From Medicago truncatula (lineage: Eukaryota; Streptophyta; Magnoliopsida; Fabales; Fabaceae): a stretch of DNA of 64,000 nucleotides. The position numbers and the translations under genes were made by a program. The DNA is taken from NCBI RefSeq assembly GCF_003473485.1, contig NC_053046.1, positions 12,596,001 through 12,660,000 on the forward strand, in the 5' to 3' direction. Positions 36,540 to 49,123 of this stretch are shown piece by piece. Within the stretch, counting starts at the first letter, position 1. Each line of letters starts with the position of its first letter. The notes beneath the pieces were generated by a model. The model saw nothing but the letters and a program-made list of their open reading frames with translations, did not search any database and was not told the DNA's origin.

Positions 36540-37254
36540 ACGTTGACCTAAGAATGTGCTGGATTACGACACGTGTTGAGGGAGCACGTGCACTACATCA
36601 TGAATGAATAGAAATTAAAGTTTGGAAACTACTTTTGTTTTACACAAAAGTCTTGTATTGGAAATTCTTATTAAAAAATATTGTACTAAAATTGTGTATT
36701 ATTTTTTTAGATGTTTTAAAAAAAAAATTCAAGACAAATTTTAATATATACTCTTAATTTCCCTCAAAAAAATATATAATCTTAATTTCAATTTCTTAAC
36801 AAGTGTCTTAAAGACAAAAGAGTCTTAAAGCATGATCCTTGAGTCCCATAGATTTGGAAGTCAAATATATCAAACTTAAAAGTATGTTGAAACAACTTTG
36901 AAGGTTGTTTGTTCCACATTAACGACCATGATCCCCAATCTCATAAGTAGGAAGACTTCAGTTAGGTCCATACATGCATGTTTACCTTCTACCCACTAGC
37001 TTGTACACCAGAACATCTATTGATCTAAGTGTCGGTCTTCTTCTTGTGAATTGGTCAAGAAGTTTACATACGCCTCTTTTCTTTACAAACACTCTCATCC
37101 GCCTAAATATATCAAAAATGTTATCTTCAACAAAGTCATATATGTATTTAAAATTGAGAAGCTATACTTACAATGAAATTTTTGTTTTAAGAACTATTCT
37201 TTTTAAAGGAGAACTAATTATTTATGAAACCCACTTTTCGCATTTTAAAAAATT
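36540..37254. other. Intergenic region, nothing recognised
   Basis: This stretch is upstream of the TPR gene. The open frame at 36974-37291 overlaps the start of the fold-back element and has no motif. Confidence 0.4.
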
Positions 37255-38007
37255 GAGTAAATTACACTTCCCTCCCCTAAGAGATGCTTGAATTACACTC
37301 CCCTCCCCTCCCCTCTTATGTTAAAATATACACTTTCCTCCCTTGAAAAGTAAAATTTATACTCCCCTTCCCTTTGAGATGCTTGAATTGCAACCCGCTC
37401 CCTTAATAATTAATTATGCCCTACACTTTAATCTATTTTAACATAAATAAATATTTTTATGATATATACGAATTTTGAACTATCATTTAAGAAAAATAAA
37501 TTCATTTCTTTATAATTTAAATGCCAATGATAATTAAATTTAAATATTTTGTTATTATTTATAATTTAGAGTATAAAATTCACTTTTAAATAACCATAAT
37601 TTATGGACTTTCATAATTTTTCACATATTTTAATTTTATTTTGGGTTGTTTCATATTATATAGTAGGGTTTAAAAATATATGTTAACAAAATTGTGAATA
37701 AAAAATAGCGAAAAATATGTACTCAAAATTTGATTATATTAAAATGGATCCACAATACTATTTTTCTTCAAATGTGTTGGATTATTATTTTATTGCTAGA
37801 TTATTATAAATAAAAAAAAAATGAGGGAGTAAAGCGTAGATTTTAACATAAAAGGGGAGGGGAATGTAATTCAAACTTCTCACAAGGGAGGGGAGTCAAA
37901 TATTTTCTAATATGTTTTAAAAAAGAGGGAAGGAAAATGTATATTTTAACATAAGAGAGGATGAGAGTATAATTCAAGTATCATTGAAGGGAGAGTATAA
38001 TTTACTC
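37255..38007. mobile_element. Long-TIR fold-back element (Mutator-like, non-autonomous)
   Basis: Termini 'gagtaaattacacttccctc' and, inverted, 'gagtataatttactc' define a 753-bp element with arms of about 150 bp. The left arm is C/T-rich, with 'cctcccct' repeats spaced by 'gatgcttgaatt'; the right arm is its complement. Flanks 'taaaaaatt' and 'tttaaaatt' may be an imperfect 9-bp target duplication. The core is AT-rich with no transposase. A second partial copy opens this window (1-178). Confidence 0.7.
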
Positions 38008-38009
38008 TT

Positions 38010-40258
38010 TAAAATTTGCACTAAAGCAGACGAATATAAATGAAGAAAAAAATTGGTAATAAAGTCACACCTAAGATGGGTTGGGTTCAACTTTAGAATT
38101 TTGCGATTGGGATTGTACATAAATTTTATGTAAACCTTCATTAAAATTGGTTGTTCTCCTATATTTATCAGATTAAATTTCAGATTATGGAGTCTACCCA
38201 AGGTTTCAAGTAGAATATTAGTATTAGTATTGACCTTTATGTGAGAAGGAGGTGATATAAAAATGCAGTCACGGTATGTACGTGAAAGAAGACACTTATT
38301 AGTGTTCATATCAAGCCACGTACAAAATTTCGCGTGATCAAGTGAACCAAGACTGTTTTTTTTTAGTTTTTAAACAAATTAATTAACAGGGTGATTTGAG
38401 ATCTAGATTCTAGAATTATGTTTAGCATAATGTAAATTACAAGCTATAGATTAACTTTTTGTGTCATGAGAGTGGGGAAGGCAGGGTTGAATTGACAATA
38501 AAATAAATTCATAAAATATAATACATTTTTTAAGATATAATAATACATAATAGTAGAGATTTTTTTTATAATTCGGTAAGTATATAAAATAATCAGTAGA
38601 GTAGAACCCAAGAAAATAAATTAGTTGAGTGATAGTTAAAAAGGTCCTTTGTCCTCTCTCAAAGAAAGAACATGTAGGGATAAATGCCCACAGACTTGTA
38701 AAAGAAGAATATTTAATTTTGTTTGATTAAGTACGAGATTCATTATGGTAGTAGTGTTGTGTATGTGAATTTTGTACAAGAAAACCACTGTTTTTATTTT
38801 GTTAAATAAAATCCTATAGATAAGAGTGTTTTTTTTTTCTCTTCCATGTTCTCCAATGGTTTGTAGCGTAAATGGTTTTATGTGACGGTGAGATACAGAC
38901 AAATTGCGTTGAAAAATGTCAATTCAAAAGCAAAGTGAGAGAAATTGAGATAAGGTTCATCTCCTTTCGTCTAAATTTCGCCTTGCCCGAATTTGATCCA
39001 AGGTAACATAGTAGTTGAATAATTAATTGTACTTGAGGTTTTTAAGGGTAAGTTTAATGGTAAGAATATGACAGTTATACTAGGATAAGATGAGGGAGGA
39101 GGAGGATAGAATTAGAGATATGGTAGAATATTTTACTCTCTATTTAAGATGTGATGTATCGGGTAATAATTTGCTCCACAAAATTGATTTTAAGGTAAGA
39201 ATTGTCTCATTTATTTATAAATACAAATTCAAACCATTATTTTTATCAAATATAGAATTCTTTAATACATCTTCTTACATTCAATACTATTGAGTTTAAT
39301 CCGTTAATATAAATGATGGGTGAAACTAGTAGAAATTTTGATCAAGATCTTGGAGATAGGGACAGAGGCAGAAAAAAATTGTGAGGGGGACAGACAGAAA
39401 TAATAAGGCATCAAAATAGAGTGATACATTATTTCGCAGATTCATTCACCGATGAAAATAATATTAAAGGAATTCCTTAAAATTTTAATAGACAAATTTG
39501 TATCTATGTTATAATGAGTCAAAATTAACATATGAACTAATTTATCTTTTGTAGAAAAATGTCAGGGATTAAATTGACTATTATTTTTCTCAATGAGTGA
39601 GTTGAATCAAGAGGAAGTTTTGAATGACCAACTTGAATCTTTTTAGTCTTATTTAGTATATGTTTGGTTATCCTATAATAAAAATTGATTTTGAGTTAAT
39701 TAATTATGTAAAATTGATTCTAAGTAAAGATGAATTACTGATGTAGAAATCATTCCTAAACTTTTAGAATTAATTTTAGCTCATTCAGAAAATGGAACAA
39801 AACACACAGTTAAATAAAGTGAAAACAAAAAGAAGCAAGAAGTACTCGTGATCTAGCAAGTTAGTTGGTCTTCTCTTAATAGAATTGTAAGAAATATAAA
39901 AATTGAATACTAGTATTGCACTAATTATTTATACTAGTAGTACTATTGTTTTATAAAAAAACTAGTTTCAAACCCGTGCGAAGATAACATATTTTTTTTA
40001 AAATTTAGTTTTGAAGGAAATTTTTTATAAATTACGGAAAATTGTTGTCCTTTATAAATGTGCAGATTAACGTTACATAATAGTTAGGTTTATAAAAAAG
40101 ACTGCAAGTGTCATAGACTAACCAAAAAGGGATTTTGCTAATATTTACATCAGATAAAATAAAAAGAACAAATGGCATCCCAAAGTCAAGATAGTTTACG
40201 ATTACAGTCCAAAGTGATGCGTCAAAATAGTAAAAGTTCAAATAGTTCACCAGCAAAG
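38010..40258. other. AT-rich intergenic region
   Basis: No recognisable gene or RNA. Frames such as 38636-38902 and 39090-39293 have no motif and match background composition. Confidence 0.4.
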
Positions 40259-40260
40259 AT

Positions 40261-40509
40261 CTACTTTGGAACAACTCGAACATGCAAGTTCTTCGGTGAC
40301 TTTTCAAAATCAAAGATGAGCTTACCACCTTCTTCCATCACACGTTCTTTGCAGAAATTGAATCACTGCCCACCCAAGTATTTTTCATAGTTTTCTCTTT
40401 CGGCGGTAATGAGACGACACTTATATTTTCTCTGTGTCTGGTCATCAATGAGAGTGATTGCTTTGCGCTTTTCTTTTAGAATTGTTCTTGACACCTCGTT
40501 TGGGAAATG
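40261..40509 (-). pseudogene. B3 DNA-binding domain pseudogene exon
   Basis: After a 'ctgtttag' acceptor the reverse strand reads 'HFPNEVSRTILKEKRKAITL', then 'IDDQTQRKYKCRLITAEREN', 'YEKYLGGQ', a stop in place of the usual Trp, and 'FNFCKERVMEEGGKLIFDFE', ending 'HVRVVPK' and a stop. This is one B3 domain of the plant REM-like type. The Trp that precedes the conserved 'F..F' core is TGA, so a protein would be truncated in mid-domain. The forward frame at 40172-40390 is its shadow. Other exons were not found with confidence, although 41040-41110 may derive from the same gene. Confidence 0.75.
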
Positions 40510-42640
40510 CTAAACAGGGAAATAAGAACAATATTAATCTAATGGATATTAACATGGATAAAATGTATGCGAATATAGTTACATATAATTTATAAAATAA
40601 AGGTAGCATAACTGATTTTAAGCTAAAGAAAATGTATTATGACTTCAAATTTATTTTCCTATTATCTTCCTAAAAAGGCTAGATAAATGCATTCATGTGC
40701 ATTATATGAACCCCGTTGACCAACTAATATTATTGAAACAAATGGAAATTAAGCATCGCTCTCGCATGTGCATCTATAGCTAGCACCATTTGACATTGAT
40801 GTCTTCGAACATTTGGCGCAACTCTCATAATATCATCCAAACTGGTTAGGATTGAATTTAGTTACTTTCCAAATAGTGATGCAATATGTATCCTAACACA
40901 AATTATGCACGTGAAATAAAGAATAATGCAATATATATTTTTAATTTGTGTGTAAAAAAATACAAAGCATGTTTGTGCATAAAAAAAGCAGACATTGACT
41001 AAGTTTATAAATTCAACAATTGACCTAACCTGAGACAGATTGGAAAAATCGTTGTACGAATACATTGAGAAGAAGCCGAACTCTGACTTAAGTTCAGACT
41101 GATGCTTTGACTCTGAGCTTGAGAAGTGTTAAGGTCACGACAACAATTCAAGAAACATAGTCAAAAACAATCAAATCAAATTGTGAAATAATAATTTACT
41201 CTAACACTGTATTGTGAAATCATAATGCAAACTTACTAAGTCTTAAACTTCTCAACAACCGGATAATGCAGGTTGATGAGCAGCCTCGAACCAATTGTTA
41301 CATATATTTGGGTTGTCATTGACTACAAAATGGAAGCAAAGAACTCAAGGTAAATAGATGGTAAATGATAAAGCTACGGAATATTTTTCCCATAGTGTTA
41401 CATCAACTATATTCTCACTGCATAAGGAAAGACATCTTTCAAGTCATTATCAAACTTATACAAAATCCTATCATCTTATGCTGACAAATTAGAAGATAAT
41501 ACCTTTTATCTTTCAACACTATGTTCGTAAACAGTTTCTTTCTAGTCCCAATTGACATTGTCTTGACAATCTCATGAAGAAGCCCGATGATTTCTTAAAA
41601 AAAATTACTATTATAAATGTTGGAATTTATATTATATGATATTATGTCATGGAAACATATATGTTTAGTTTTTTTGAATAAGAAAAAGATATGCATAGTT
41701 TGTTACAATATAAAGGTGGAATATATATATATATATGGCATTTCAAATGAGAGGAGTGATTATTATGAGAGATGAGAGGACTTAATAATAACCATTGGAT
41801 CTAAACTAATCATGTTACTTCATCAATAACTATGTAGTCAATTAAAACCAAAAAACACAGCTCTTCGTCTTTCCTCTGCACACGCTTCTCAATGCAACTT
41901 GTACATAACCATTTAGTTGGCGATGGCGATGACGATGCTTACTACTTTTGTTAGAAAATTTCTATGGCCACCTAAATCATACATACCCCAATTGAATGTT
42001 TTTTATTTTGTTTATTTTCCATTTTCGTGATCCGTTTCTTAACAATTGATTAAATTTTTTAAAAAGGGTTAAATTAAGTTGGATTTGAACAATAGTAGAA
42101 CTAAACTATAATTTCACTCTTAACCAAATCAGCTTGTGATTATTTGTTAGTCTTCTACGAAATTACTCTAACTAATTGAAATTTCTCTCCCAAAGCTATC
42201 ATAATCTTTCTTTTCTTTGACAAAATCTTATTATGTTTTCTTTCTATTGAACCTAAATTGAGGGAGAGGAATGAAAGGAACAGAAGAACCTTGAAGAGAT
42301 CCTTTCTATAGAGAGAAAAATCAAGGAAGAAAAATACATAGAAGAGGTAAAAAGAGCAGTCACTTATGGCTTATGCAATAGAGAGAGATCGGGATAAGGG
42401 AAATGGAGAATGCCAATTTACTCTTAAGAGGTGCAGCAAAGGAGTGCTACCTCAAAATTTTATAAAAATAATCTACAATTTTGAAGAAAAGACATCTACA
42501 ATTTTACTTTTTTTTTTAGGGATCTAGACCTTTTTTGAAGAAAAGACATCTACAATTTTACTCTTTTTTTTAACCAAAAAAGAGGTGCAGCAAAGGACTG
42601 CTACCTCAAAATTTTATAAAAATAATCATACGCATTATGC
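40510..42640. other. Intergenic region upstream of the tandem repeats
   Basis: No gene recognised. A 55-base block ('gaggtgcagcaaagga...ctacctcaaaattttataaa') occurs twice, at about 42430 and 42580, separated by a duplicated 'gaagaaaagacatctacaat' segment. Confidence 0.4.
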
Positions 42641-42641
42641 A

Positions 42642-44108
42642 ACACCAAAAAAAATTATACGCAGTAGCGTAACAAAAAATCAGACACACATAAAGTATTA
42701 CTCTAAACACTAATGTGTGTTGTGTATTTGTGAGGTTGAAGAAAGAAAATAAAAATATTTGGTATCATCAATTGACAGCGTGAATAAAAATATTTGTGAG
42801 GTTGTGATGATTAAACAATATTGAAATTAAATATATAAATGATAAAAAGATAATAAAATTCCTTTGAAAAAAAGGTAATAAAATTAAATGGGACCTCCTT
42901 AAAAAAAATTAAATGCAACGGTTCAAAAAAAAATTAAATGGTAGAAAAAAACGTATTGAAATATAATATTAAAAAATAAAAGAAAAGCTTCCCAACGTGA
43001 ATTGTAGAGAGATACTTGTGAAATAAATTGTCGAGAAGTAGATTTTTGAAGTAACATTCAACAACTTTTGGCCAAAGCTCATTCCATTCAATTCTATGCA
43101 TTAAAAAAAGTACATTTTTTAGTAAGTACTTAATTGATATTGTATTTGGCCTAACTTCTCCTTAAAAATGTAGAAAAGTTGAAAAAAAAAACCGGGTCAA
43201 ACGGTATCTTATTCGCCCACAACGGCAGTGTAGAAACAACTGAATTTGGAAGAAAAAAATTGGAAAATAGTTAAAAATAAAAAATTATAAAATAGTTAAA
43301 AGTTTTTAAAAATATAAAAATTGAAAAATAGATAAAAATAAAATAAAATTGGTGAGGTAGCACTCAACCAAACAACACTAAAAAAATTATATGCATTAGT
43401 AACAAAAAAACAGACGGACATAAAATATTACTCTAAACGTTAATATGTGTGTGTATATTCGCGAGTTTGAAGAAAGGAAATAATAATATTTGGAATCATT
43501 AAATGACAGGGTGAATAAAAATATTTGTGAAGTTGTGATGATTAAACGATATTGAAATTAAATATATAAGTGATAAAAAGATAATAAAATTTCTTTGAAA
43601 AAAGATAAAATTAAATGGAACCTCCTTAAAAAATTAAATGGAACGGTTGAAAAAAATATAGTTAAATGGAAGAAAAAAATATATTGAAATATAATATTAA
43701 AAAATAAAGAAAAGATTTTGCGGCGTGAGTTGAAAAGAGGTGTTTGTGAAATAAATTGTCGAGAAGTAGTTTTTTAAAGTAACATTCAACAATTTCTGGT
43801 CAAAGCTCATTCCATTCAATTTTATGCGTTCAAAAAAGTATTTTTTTTAGTAAGTACTTCTCCTTACTAATTGATATTGTGTTTGGCCTAACTTCTCCTT
43901 AAAAATGTAGCGAAGTTTGAAAAAAGTCGGGTCAAACGATACCTTAATCTCCCACAACGGCAATGTAGAAGCAACTGAATTTGGGAGAAAAAAAATGAAA
44001 AATAGTTAAAAATATAAAAATTGGAAAATAATTAAAAGTTATTTAAAATATAAAAATTAGAAAATAATTAAAAAAATTGGTTAGGGGCAAAAATGGAAAT
44101 TCATAGGT
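42642..44108. repeat. Tandem duplication, two units of about 733 bp
   Basis: Unit 1 (about 42642-43374) and unit 2 (about 43375-44108) share block order: 'aaaaaattatacgca', 'acataaagtattactctaaa', 'gtgaataaaaatatttgtga', 'gttgtgatgattaaac', 'aaattgtcgagaagtag', 'gtaacattcaacaa', 'ttgatattg..tttggccta' and 'cccacaacggca'. Divergence is moderate. There is no coding potential. Short direct repeats just upstream (42430-42640) resemble the junction. Confidence 0.8.
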
Positions 44109-44109
44109 C

Positions 44110-45112
44110 ATAGTTCAAAAAAAAATTAACCAATAAGTAGATTACCAAATTGCCCCTTATAGGGGTAAACTGGTAAATTCATGGGACATTTCTTTTTATA
44201 TAAGTATATAGATGTGATGCATAATCGGATAAATCTTTTATGGATTACTCAATGGATGGGGTGGCAAACACTAATTGCACATATAGGATACCATAGTATT
44301 ATGCATTGATGGGGTGGCGACAGCCCCATATTGCATAAGCGTAGCTCCTCCCTGCTTGGGAGATGCTTTGATACTATCTAAAAATTTATGGTTGAGTTTA
44401 ACACAATCACACATAATTGGTTTGTGATATGAAAATTATCCCCACTTATAAATATATATTCAGATAATCTTTTAACTGATGTGTGACTCTTCAACATGAA
44501 TCTATATTTATCTTAAGAAATGGCCTTTTATTAAATATGCACATAGATATAAATGCATCAATATAGAGCGATATCTTATCATATAATTTAACCCGTCAAT
44601 ATCGTATTCATCGTACTAGGGTTTAGCGCAAGTCATTAGACCATCTCTAATGAAAGAGTCTTCAACATTTAAGATTTGGCATCTATTAGGTGCTCTTATG
44701 GGGGATACAAATTTTCGGGGTCTTATAAGACCCGGTGTCTCACTTAAGACCCCCAATTTTAAGCAAAACCCACACTCTTTTAATATTAAAAAAGTTAAAA
44801 TGTAATGATATAAAGTTATTGATAATTGATTAGTTGGTCTCATTTAAGAAATTTGTTTGAGACGTGGGGATGGGGGAATGAGTACTTATTAGATACTACT
44901 ATTAAAAAGTTATAAATGAGTGATGTGTACACGTGTGACCAATTTAAGTATCCAAAAATTAATGTTTCCGTTGTGATGCTCTTAGTGTGCAAGGCAGGGA
45001 CGGATCCAGACATAATGTTCATGTGTGGCTGAATTAAGAAACTATGAACTAAATCATACTAAAAAAAAGTAAGAAATAATAATGTTTGTCTCTAAAAGAC
45101 ACATAAAAAATA
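44110..45112. other. Intergenic region, nothing recognised
   Basis: 44140-44190 contains a short palindrome ('ttgccccttataggggtaa') that may be an element end. No gene; the frames at 44616-44843 and 44840-45022 have no motif. Confidence 0.35.
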
Positions 45113-45499
45113 GGCTAAATTGCATTTTTGATCCCTTAACTATTTAGGTAGTATCGCTTCAGTCCCTTAACTAAAATTCGATTTATATTGGTTCCTTAAC
45201 TTCTTTCTGTTACACATTTTGGTCATTTCCTTTAGTTTTAAGTCAAAAACGTTAGATTTTCTTCATCTTCTTCTCCTCTTTTTCATCTTCATATCATCTC
45301 CATCAACCTTCAACAACAATAATTCTAGAAAAATTCGAGAAGAAAATGAAGAAAACCTAACGTTTTTAAATTAAAACTAACGGAAAGGACCAAAATGTGT
45401 AACAGAGAGAAGTTAAGGGACCAAAATAAATCGAATTTTAATTAAAGGACCAAAGCAATACTACCTAAATAGTTAAAGGACTAAAAATGTAATTTAACC
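45113..45499. mobile_element. Mutator-type MITE with 9-bp target duplication
   Basis: The element starts 'ggctaaattgcatttttgat' and ends with the inverted counterpart 'aaaaatgtaatttaacc'; the arms extend about 150 bases. Flanks 'taaaaaata' (45104-45112) and 'taaaaatta' (45500-45508) match at 8 of 9 positions. The termini resemble those of the element at 61901-62244, so they are probably related families. No transposase frame. Confidence 0.85.
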
Positions 45500-45654
45500 T
45501 AAAAATTAAGAGATAATATGGCATAGAAAAACTCCCAAAAGTTTGCAAGTGACTTAGGTCTTTATACATGAAGTTACAGTTTTAGGTTTGATTCCCTTGA
45601 ACTTAATTTTTTATGATTAACTCTTTTAAATTAATACTTTTAAAAAAATGTAAG

Positions 45655-45735
45655 AAAATGGACATGATAAGGGTTGAACCCAGGTCACGCATATTGATAT
45701 TAGCAACCCCTACTGCTAGACCACATAAAGAATCT
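45655..45735 (-). mobile_element. tRNA-like SINE head fragment
   Basis: On the reverse strand 'gtggtctagcagtagggg' resembles a Pol III A-box and 'gggttcaaccc' a B-box, with tRNA-like spacing. Probably a SINE or tRNA-derived relic. Confidence 0.4.
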
Positions 45736-46228
45736 TAACATATTTTAGACGTATATACTCAAATACTAGTATGAATTTGATTCGAAATAATGTAAATTTA
45801 ATAAAATAAAAAGCTTTTCTATTTAGTATTTAGATTAGACTAATTTTCATTAATCTAATAATTTGAAAATTTCAATTCAAATCGACTAAGAATTAATAAG
45901 AATCTGGTATATTTTTCACATTAATAGGAGTACATTTATATAACCAATATTTTGAGACTTAGCATAATTTTATTTTTTTTGGATAATAATCATGTGTGGC
46001 TATAGCCACACATAGCCCTGTGTGGAATCTGCCCAAGACGCAAAGTGTGTGAGTTTTGTAAATTTTAATATACCAAGTTTGGTTCGTACACATAAAACAT
46101 GTCTTATCTATCCCATATAGGCATATATTAACTTTAACAGGTCTCACCACCAAAAAAAAATATAAGATCACCACCAAAAAAAACTTTAACGGGTCATATT
46201 TTATATGAATATGATCCTAATGTGCAGG

Positions 46229-46344
46229 AGATGTCTTTTTATGTAAACTTGGATGAAGTACTTCTTGCAGCTACGGCACCAGTATGGACTTTCAGTGGTT
46301 TTGATATCGAGGAATCTATGAAGCATGGATACTCCTTATATTAG
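46229..46344 (+). other. Unrecognised exon-like frame
   Basis: After a 'ctaatgtgcag' acceptor-like site, one frame reads 'EMSFYVNLDEVLLAATAPVW' followed by 'TFSGFDIEESMKHGYSLY' and a stop. The composition is coding-like, but I do not recognise a family and no other exon was found. Directly after it is a short palindromic 'gtgtcagacactgacac' (about 46372-46388). Confidence 0.25.
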
Positions 46345-46853
46345 GTGTATCTTGATGTCGAATACGCGTCGGTGTCAGACACTGACACAGACACGATATC
46401 TATGATTACATTGAATAATTTGTGAGGAACAAATGAATAAGATTTATAAAGCAGGACTTAAATTTATAGTTTTATATGAAGATGTTGAGCATAGAATTAT
46501 GTACAGTATCATCACTAGACCAAGTTGAATGTTTACATAATTACAGACATGGAGAAGGATAAGTGAAATAATTAGATATAACCACTTATATGATAAGCAC
46601 TTATGCTAGACGTGCTTAATCCAAACATAGCCTTAGGACACATTGCAATATTTCTTTACATTTTAGCTGGCTGGTTTTTATATATATACACAGACACTTT
46701 TGATGCTTATGGCTTTATACAGGGATGAATAACCAGATGTACTATTTATGCCTCTTGCTGCTGTTCTTTTACCTTGCAGGAATTCCCAAATTCATATTGA
46801 TCCGAGTTCATGGTCTCTATCCGAATATCCGAATAACCAGAGTGTTATCTATC

Positions 46854-46864
46854 CGATGTGGGAC
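46854..46864 (-). promoter_or_regulatory. Orphan USE-like motif
   Basis: GTCCCACATCG on the reverse strand is an exact USE, but no TATA box lies at the required distance and the sequence downstream is not an snRNA. It shows that this 11-mer alone is not proof of an snRNA gene. Confidence 0.5.
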
Positions 46865-47014
46865 TAAATCCACCCCCTCAAAGCCAACACAATGAAGGCT
46901 GCAATGAAGGCTAACCAAAAGTCGAAATTTAGGCGACTAGGGGCGGACCGCAATTAAGGCGGAATTTCCAACAATATAGACCAATAGAGCTAAAGCTGTA
47001 TGAGGATCCAGCAA

Positions 47015-47590
47015 TAGGGTTTATGGAAGATAATTGACTTATTTGAGTTAATTTATTGTCATAAATACTTGTGAGATTGTCTGGGAGAGATTATGGAAAC
47101 AACTTACGACATGTGGATAATTTGTGTTTTCAGGTATTTCCATAATCTTTTAAAAAAAACTTATAAAATCAGCTTATAATTTATACGAAAACTATTTGAA
47201 TTTATTTTATCTTTTGCTATAGAAATAGCTTATACACAAGCACTTGTGCGATTATTTGTGAGAGCATGCTGTTAAAGGATATAAAACATTAATGCTTCCA
47301 CTGTTTTATTTGAGTTTACCTACTTGCTAGGCACTTGTGAGACTATTTGAGAGAGCTTAAGGAAACAGCTTATTGCATGTTCATAAGCCGTTTTCAGCTT
47401 ATTTCTATAAGCTGTTTTCAACTGATTTCTATAAGCTCTTTAAGGTAGCTTATGAAACCAGCTCATAGTTTATATGAAAACAATTTAACTTTATTTTATC
47501 TTTTGTTATAGAAACAATATTAGTTTATACATAAACACTTATGCTGCAAGTGCTTAATTATACTATTTATCCAAATAGAACCTAAAGCTA
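47015..47590. repeat. Two tandem MITE-like units
   Basis: Two related units (about 47015-47275 and 47325-47590) share 'cttgtgagat.gt.tg.gagag', 'ggaaacaactta', 'gtttatatgaaaa', 'tttattttatcttttg.tatagaaa' and 'tttatac..aagcactt'. They resemble the sequence at 5990-6330. They lie just before the TNL fragment. Confidence 0.5.
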
Positions 47591-47687
47591 ACAAAATACA
47601 TATCCTGCTGTTTTTTTTGTATTAAGATTCATTCTTGACGATTCACTTAAAAATCCCAACATAGGTTTCATTTATAGGAAAAAGATA

Positions 47688-49123
47688 GTGGATGGTTTTG
47701 AAATTCCTTTGGATTTAGTAGAGGGGCCAGCTGAAAGAATTCTAAAAGCAGTAGAGAATTTCACCACAAGAGATGTGCGTCTACTTGACATCCTTGGAGT
47801 TGACTTTATATATGAAGTGGAGGGTTTGAATGCGCATGAGTCCCTTAAGCTCTTCAGTTTTCATGCTTTTAGGGAGGCAAGGTCAACAAAAGACTTCGCA
47901 ATTCTCTCAAGAGATGTAGTTGCCTACTGCGATGGACTACCACTAGCTCTTGAAGTCCTTGGGTCTTACTTGTTCAAGAGGAGAAAACAAGAGTGGCAGA
48001 GTGTATTATCAAAGCTAAAAAAGATACTCAATGATGAAATACACAAGAAACTAAAAATAAGTTTCGAAGGTTTAAGGGATCGTATGGAAAAGGATATATT
48101 TCTTGATATTTGTTGTTTCTTTATCGGTAAGGATAGTGCTTATGTTACAGAGATACTAAATGGGTGTGATCTTCAAGCGGATATTGGAATAACAGTGCTG
48201 ATACCTGATAGAGAGAAGCCTCATAAAAGTTGAAAAGAATAACAAGCTTGGAATGAATGCTTTGCTACAAGACATGGGAAGAGAAATTGTTCGCGAAAGT
48301 TCACCTGAGGAGCCTGAGAAGTGTAGTCGATTGTGGTGCCATGAAGATGTAGTTGATGTATTGACCGACCATACCGTAAGAATTTCTCTACATCGTGTTT
48401 TGAATTTCTTTTATTATCTTACATGATCATTAAAGATACAGCAGCTGTGTTTGTTCTTAAAATATTTTTAACTTTTCCCATCAATTGGCTGAAAACAACT
48501 ATGTTTGGTTTCATTATGTCACAAGTGCTTGTCTTTGAACATGGACTTTTTGTGTTTGGTTTCAATATCTCACAAGTGTTTCTCTTTGTACAAAGAATTT
48601 TTATGTTGTCCATTTTAAAAATCTAATCTAAATTTCCATTCATGTGGCTTCATGTAACAACTCAAGTCTTTGGTGAAGTTAGTTCATGATATAGAAGAAG
48701 AAAGAGGAACATAATAATAAAATTCACTATCCAGATTTACAAGCAAGACACAGTGATGAAGATTGGCAAGGTTTAATATCAAATTTTGGAGTTGGTGACA
48801 ATGTGGAGATTTTCGTAGCTATTGGACATGGCTTGACTATTAGAGAAACAGGTGTCTATCTAGTATATGACTAGTCGAATGCTTTGGAAATTGAGCCATC
48901 AAATATGATGGAGGAAGTTGACCCGTCGACTGATAAAAAAATTGAGCCATTACATGAAGTGGAGGTGCAACCATCACCGAATGGGAAAACGGAGCCATCA
49001 GCTGAAGAGGAAGTACGACCATCACTTACTGTAAAAAATGAGCCATTACTGAAGCCAAACGGAAAAATATTCATAGGATTTGCAAAGAGAGTGGGAGAAT
49101 GTTTGTGCTTGAACCAAAATTGA
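47688..49123 (+). pseudogene. TIR-NBS-LRR resistance gene remnant, forward copy
   Basis: The first part (47688-48375) is the C-terminal NB-ARC region: 'TTRDVRLLDILGVDF', 'GLNAHESLKLFSFHAF', the GLPLAL motif (47933-47950) and 'FLDICCFFIGKD' (RNBS-D of TNL type). A 7-base insertion near 48201-48210 shifts the frame, after which 'RSLIKVEKNNKLGMNALLQD' and 'SRLWCHEDVVDVLTDHT' follow before a GT donor. The P-loop and TIR domain are missing and the N-terminus is rearranged. The LRR exon is absent. About 48740-49123 resumes in the C-JID domain ('NVEIFVAIGHGLTIRETGVY', then a stop where the sister copy has Gln) and the Glu-Pro-Ser-rich tail ending 'GECLCLNQN'. It is not functional as read; intact relatives are intracellular immune receptors. 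Confidence 0.85.

Noticed and set aside
40172-40390. 72-residue forward frame
   Set aside because: It is the antisense shadow of the B3 pseudogene, whose reverse-strand frame has clear family motifs.
46854-46864. snRNA gene on the reverse strand
   Set aside because: The USE is exact, but no TATA box lies at the required distance and the following sequence resembles no snRNA.
48423-48626. 67-residue forward frame between the TNL exons
   Set aside because: It lies in the intron-like stretch after the NB-ARC donor, is hydrophobic with repeated 'fgf..sqv' phrases from a short internal duplication, and has no TNL motif.
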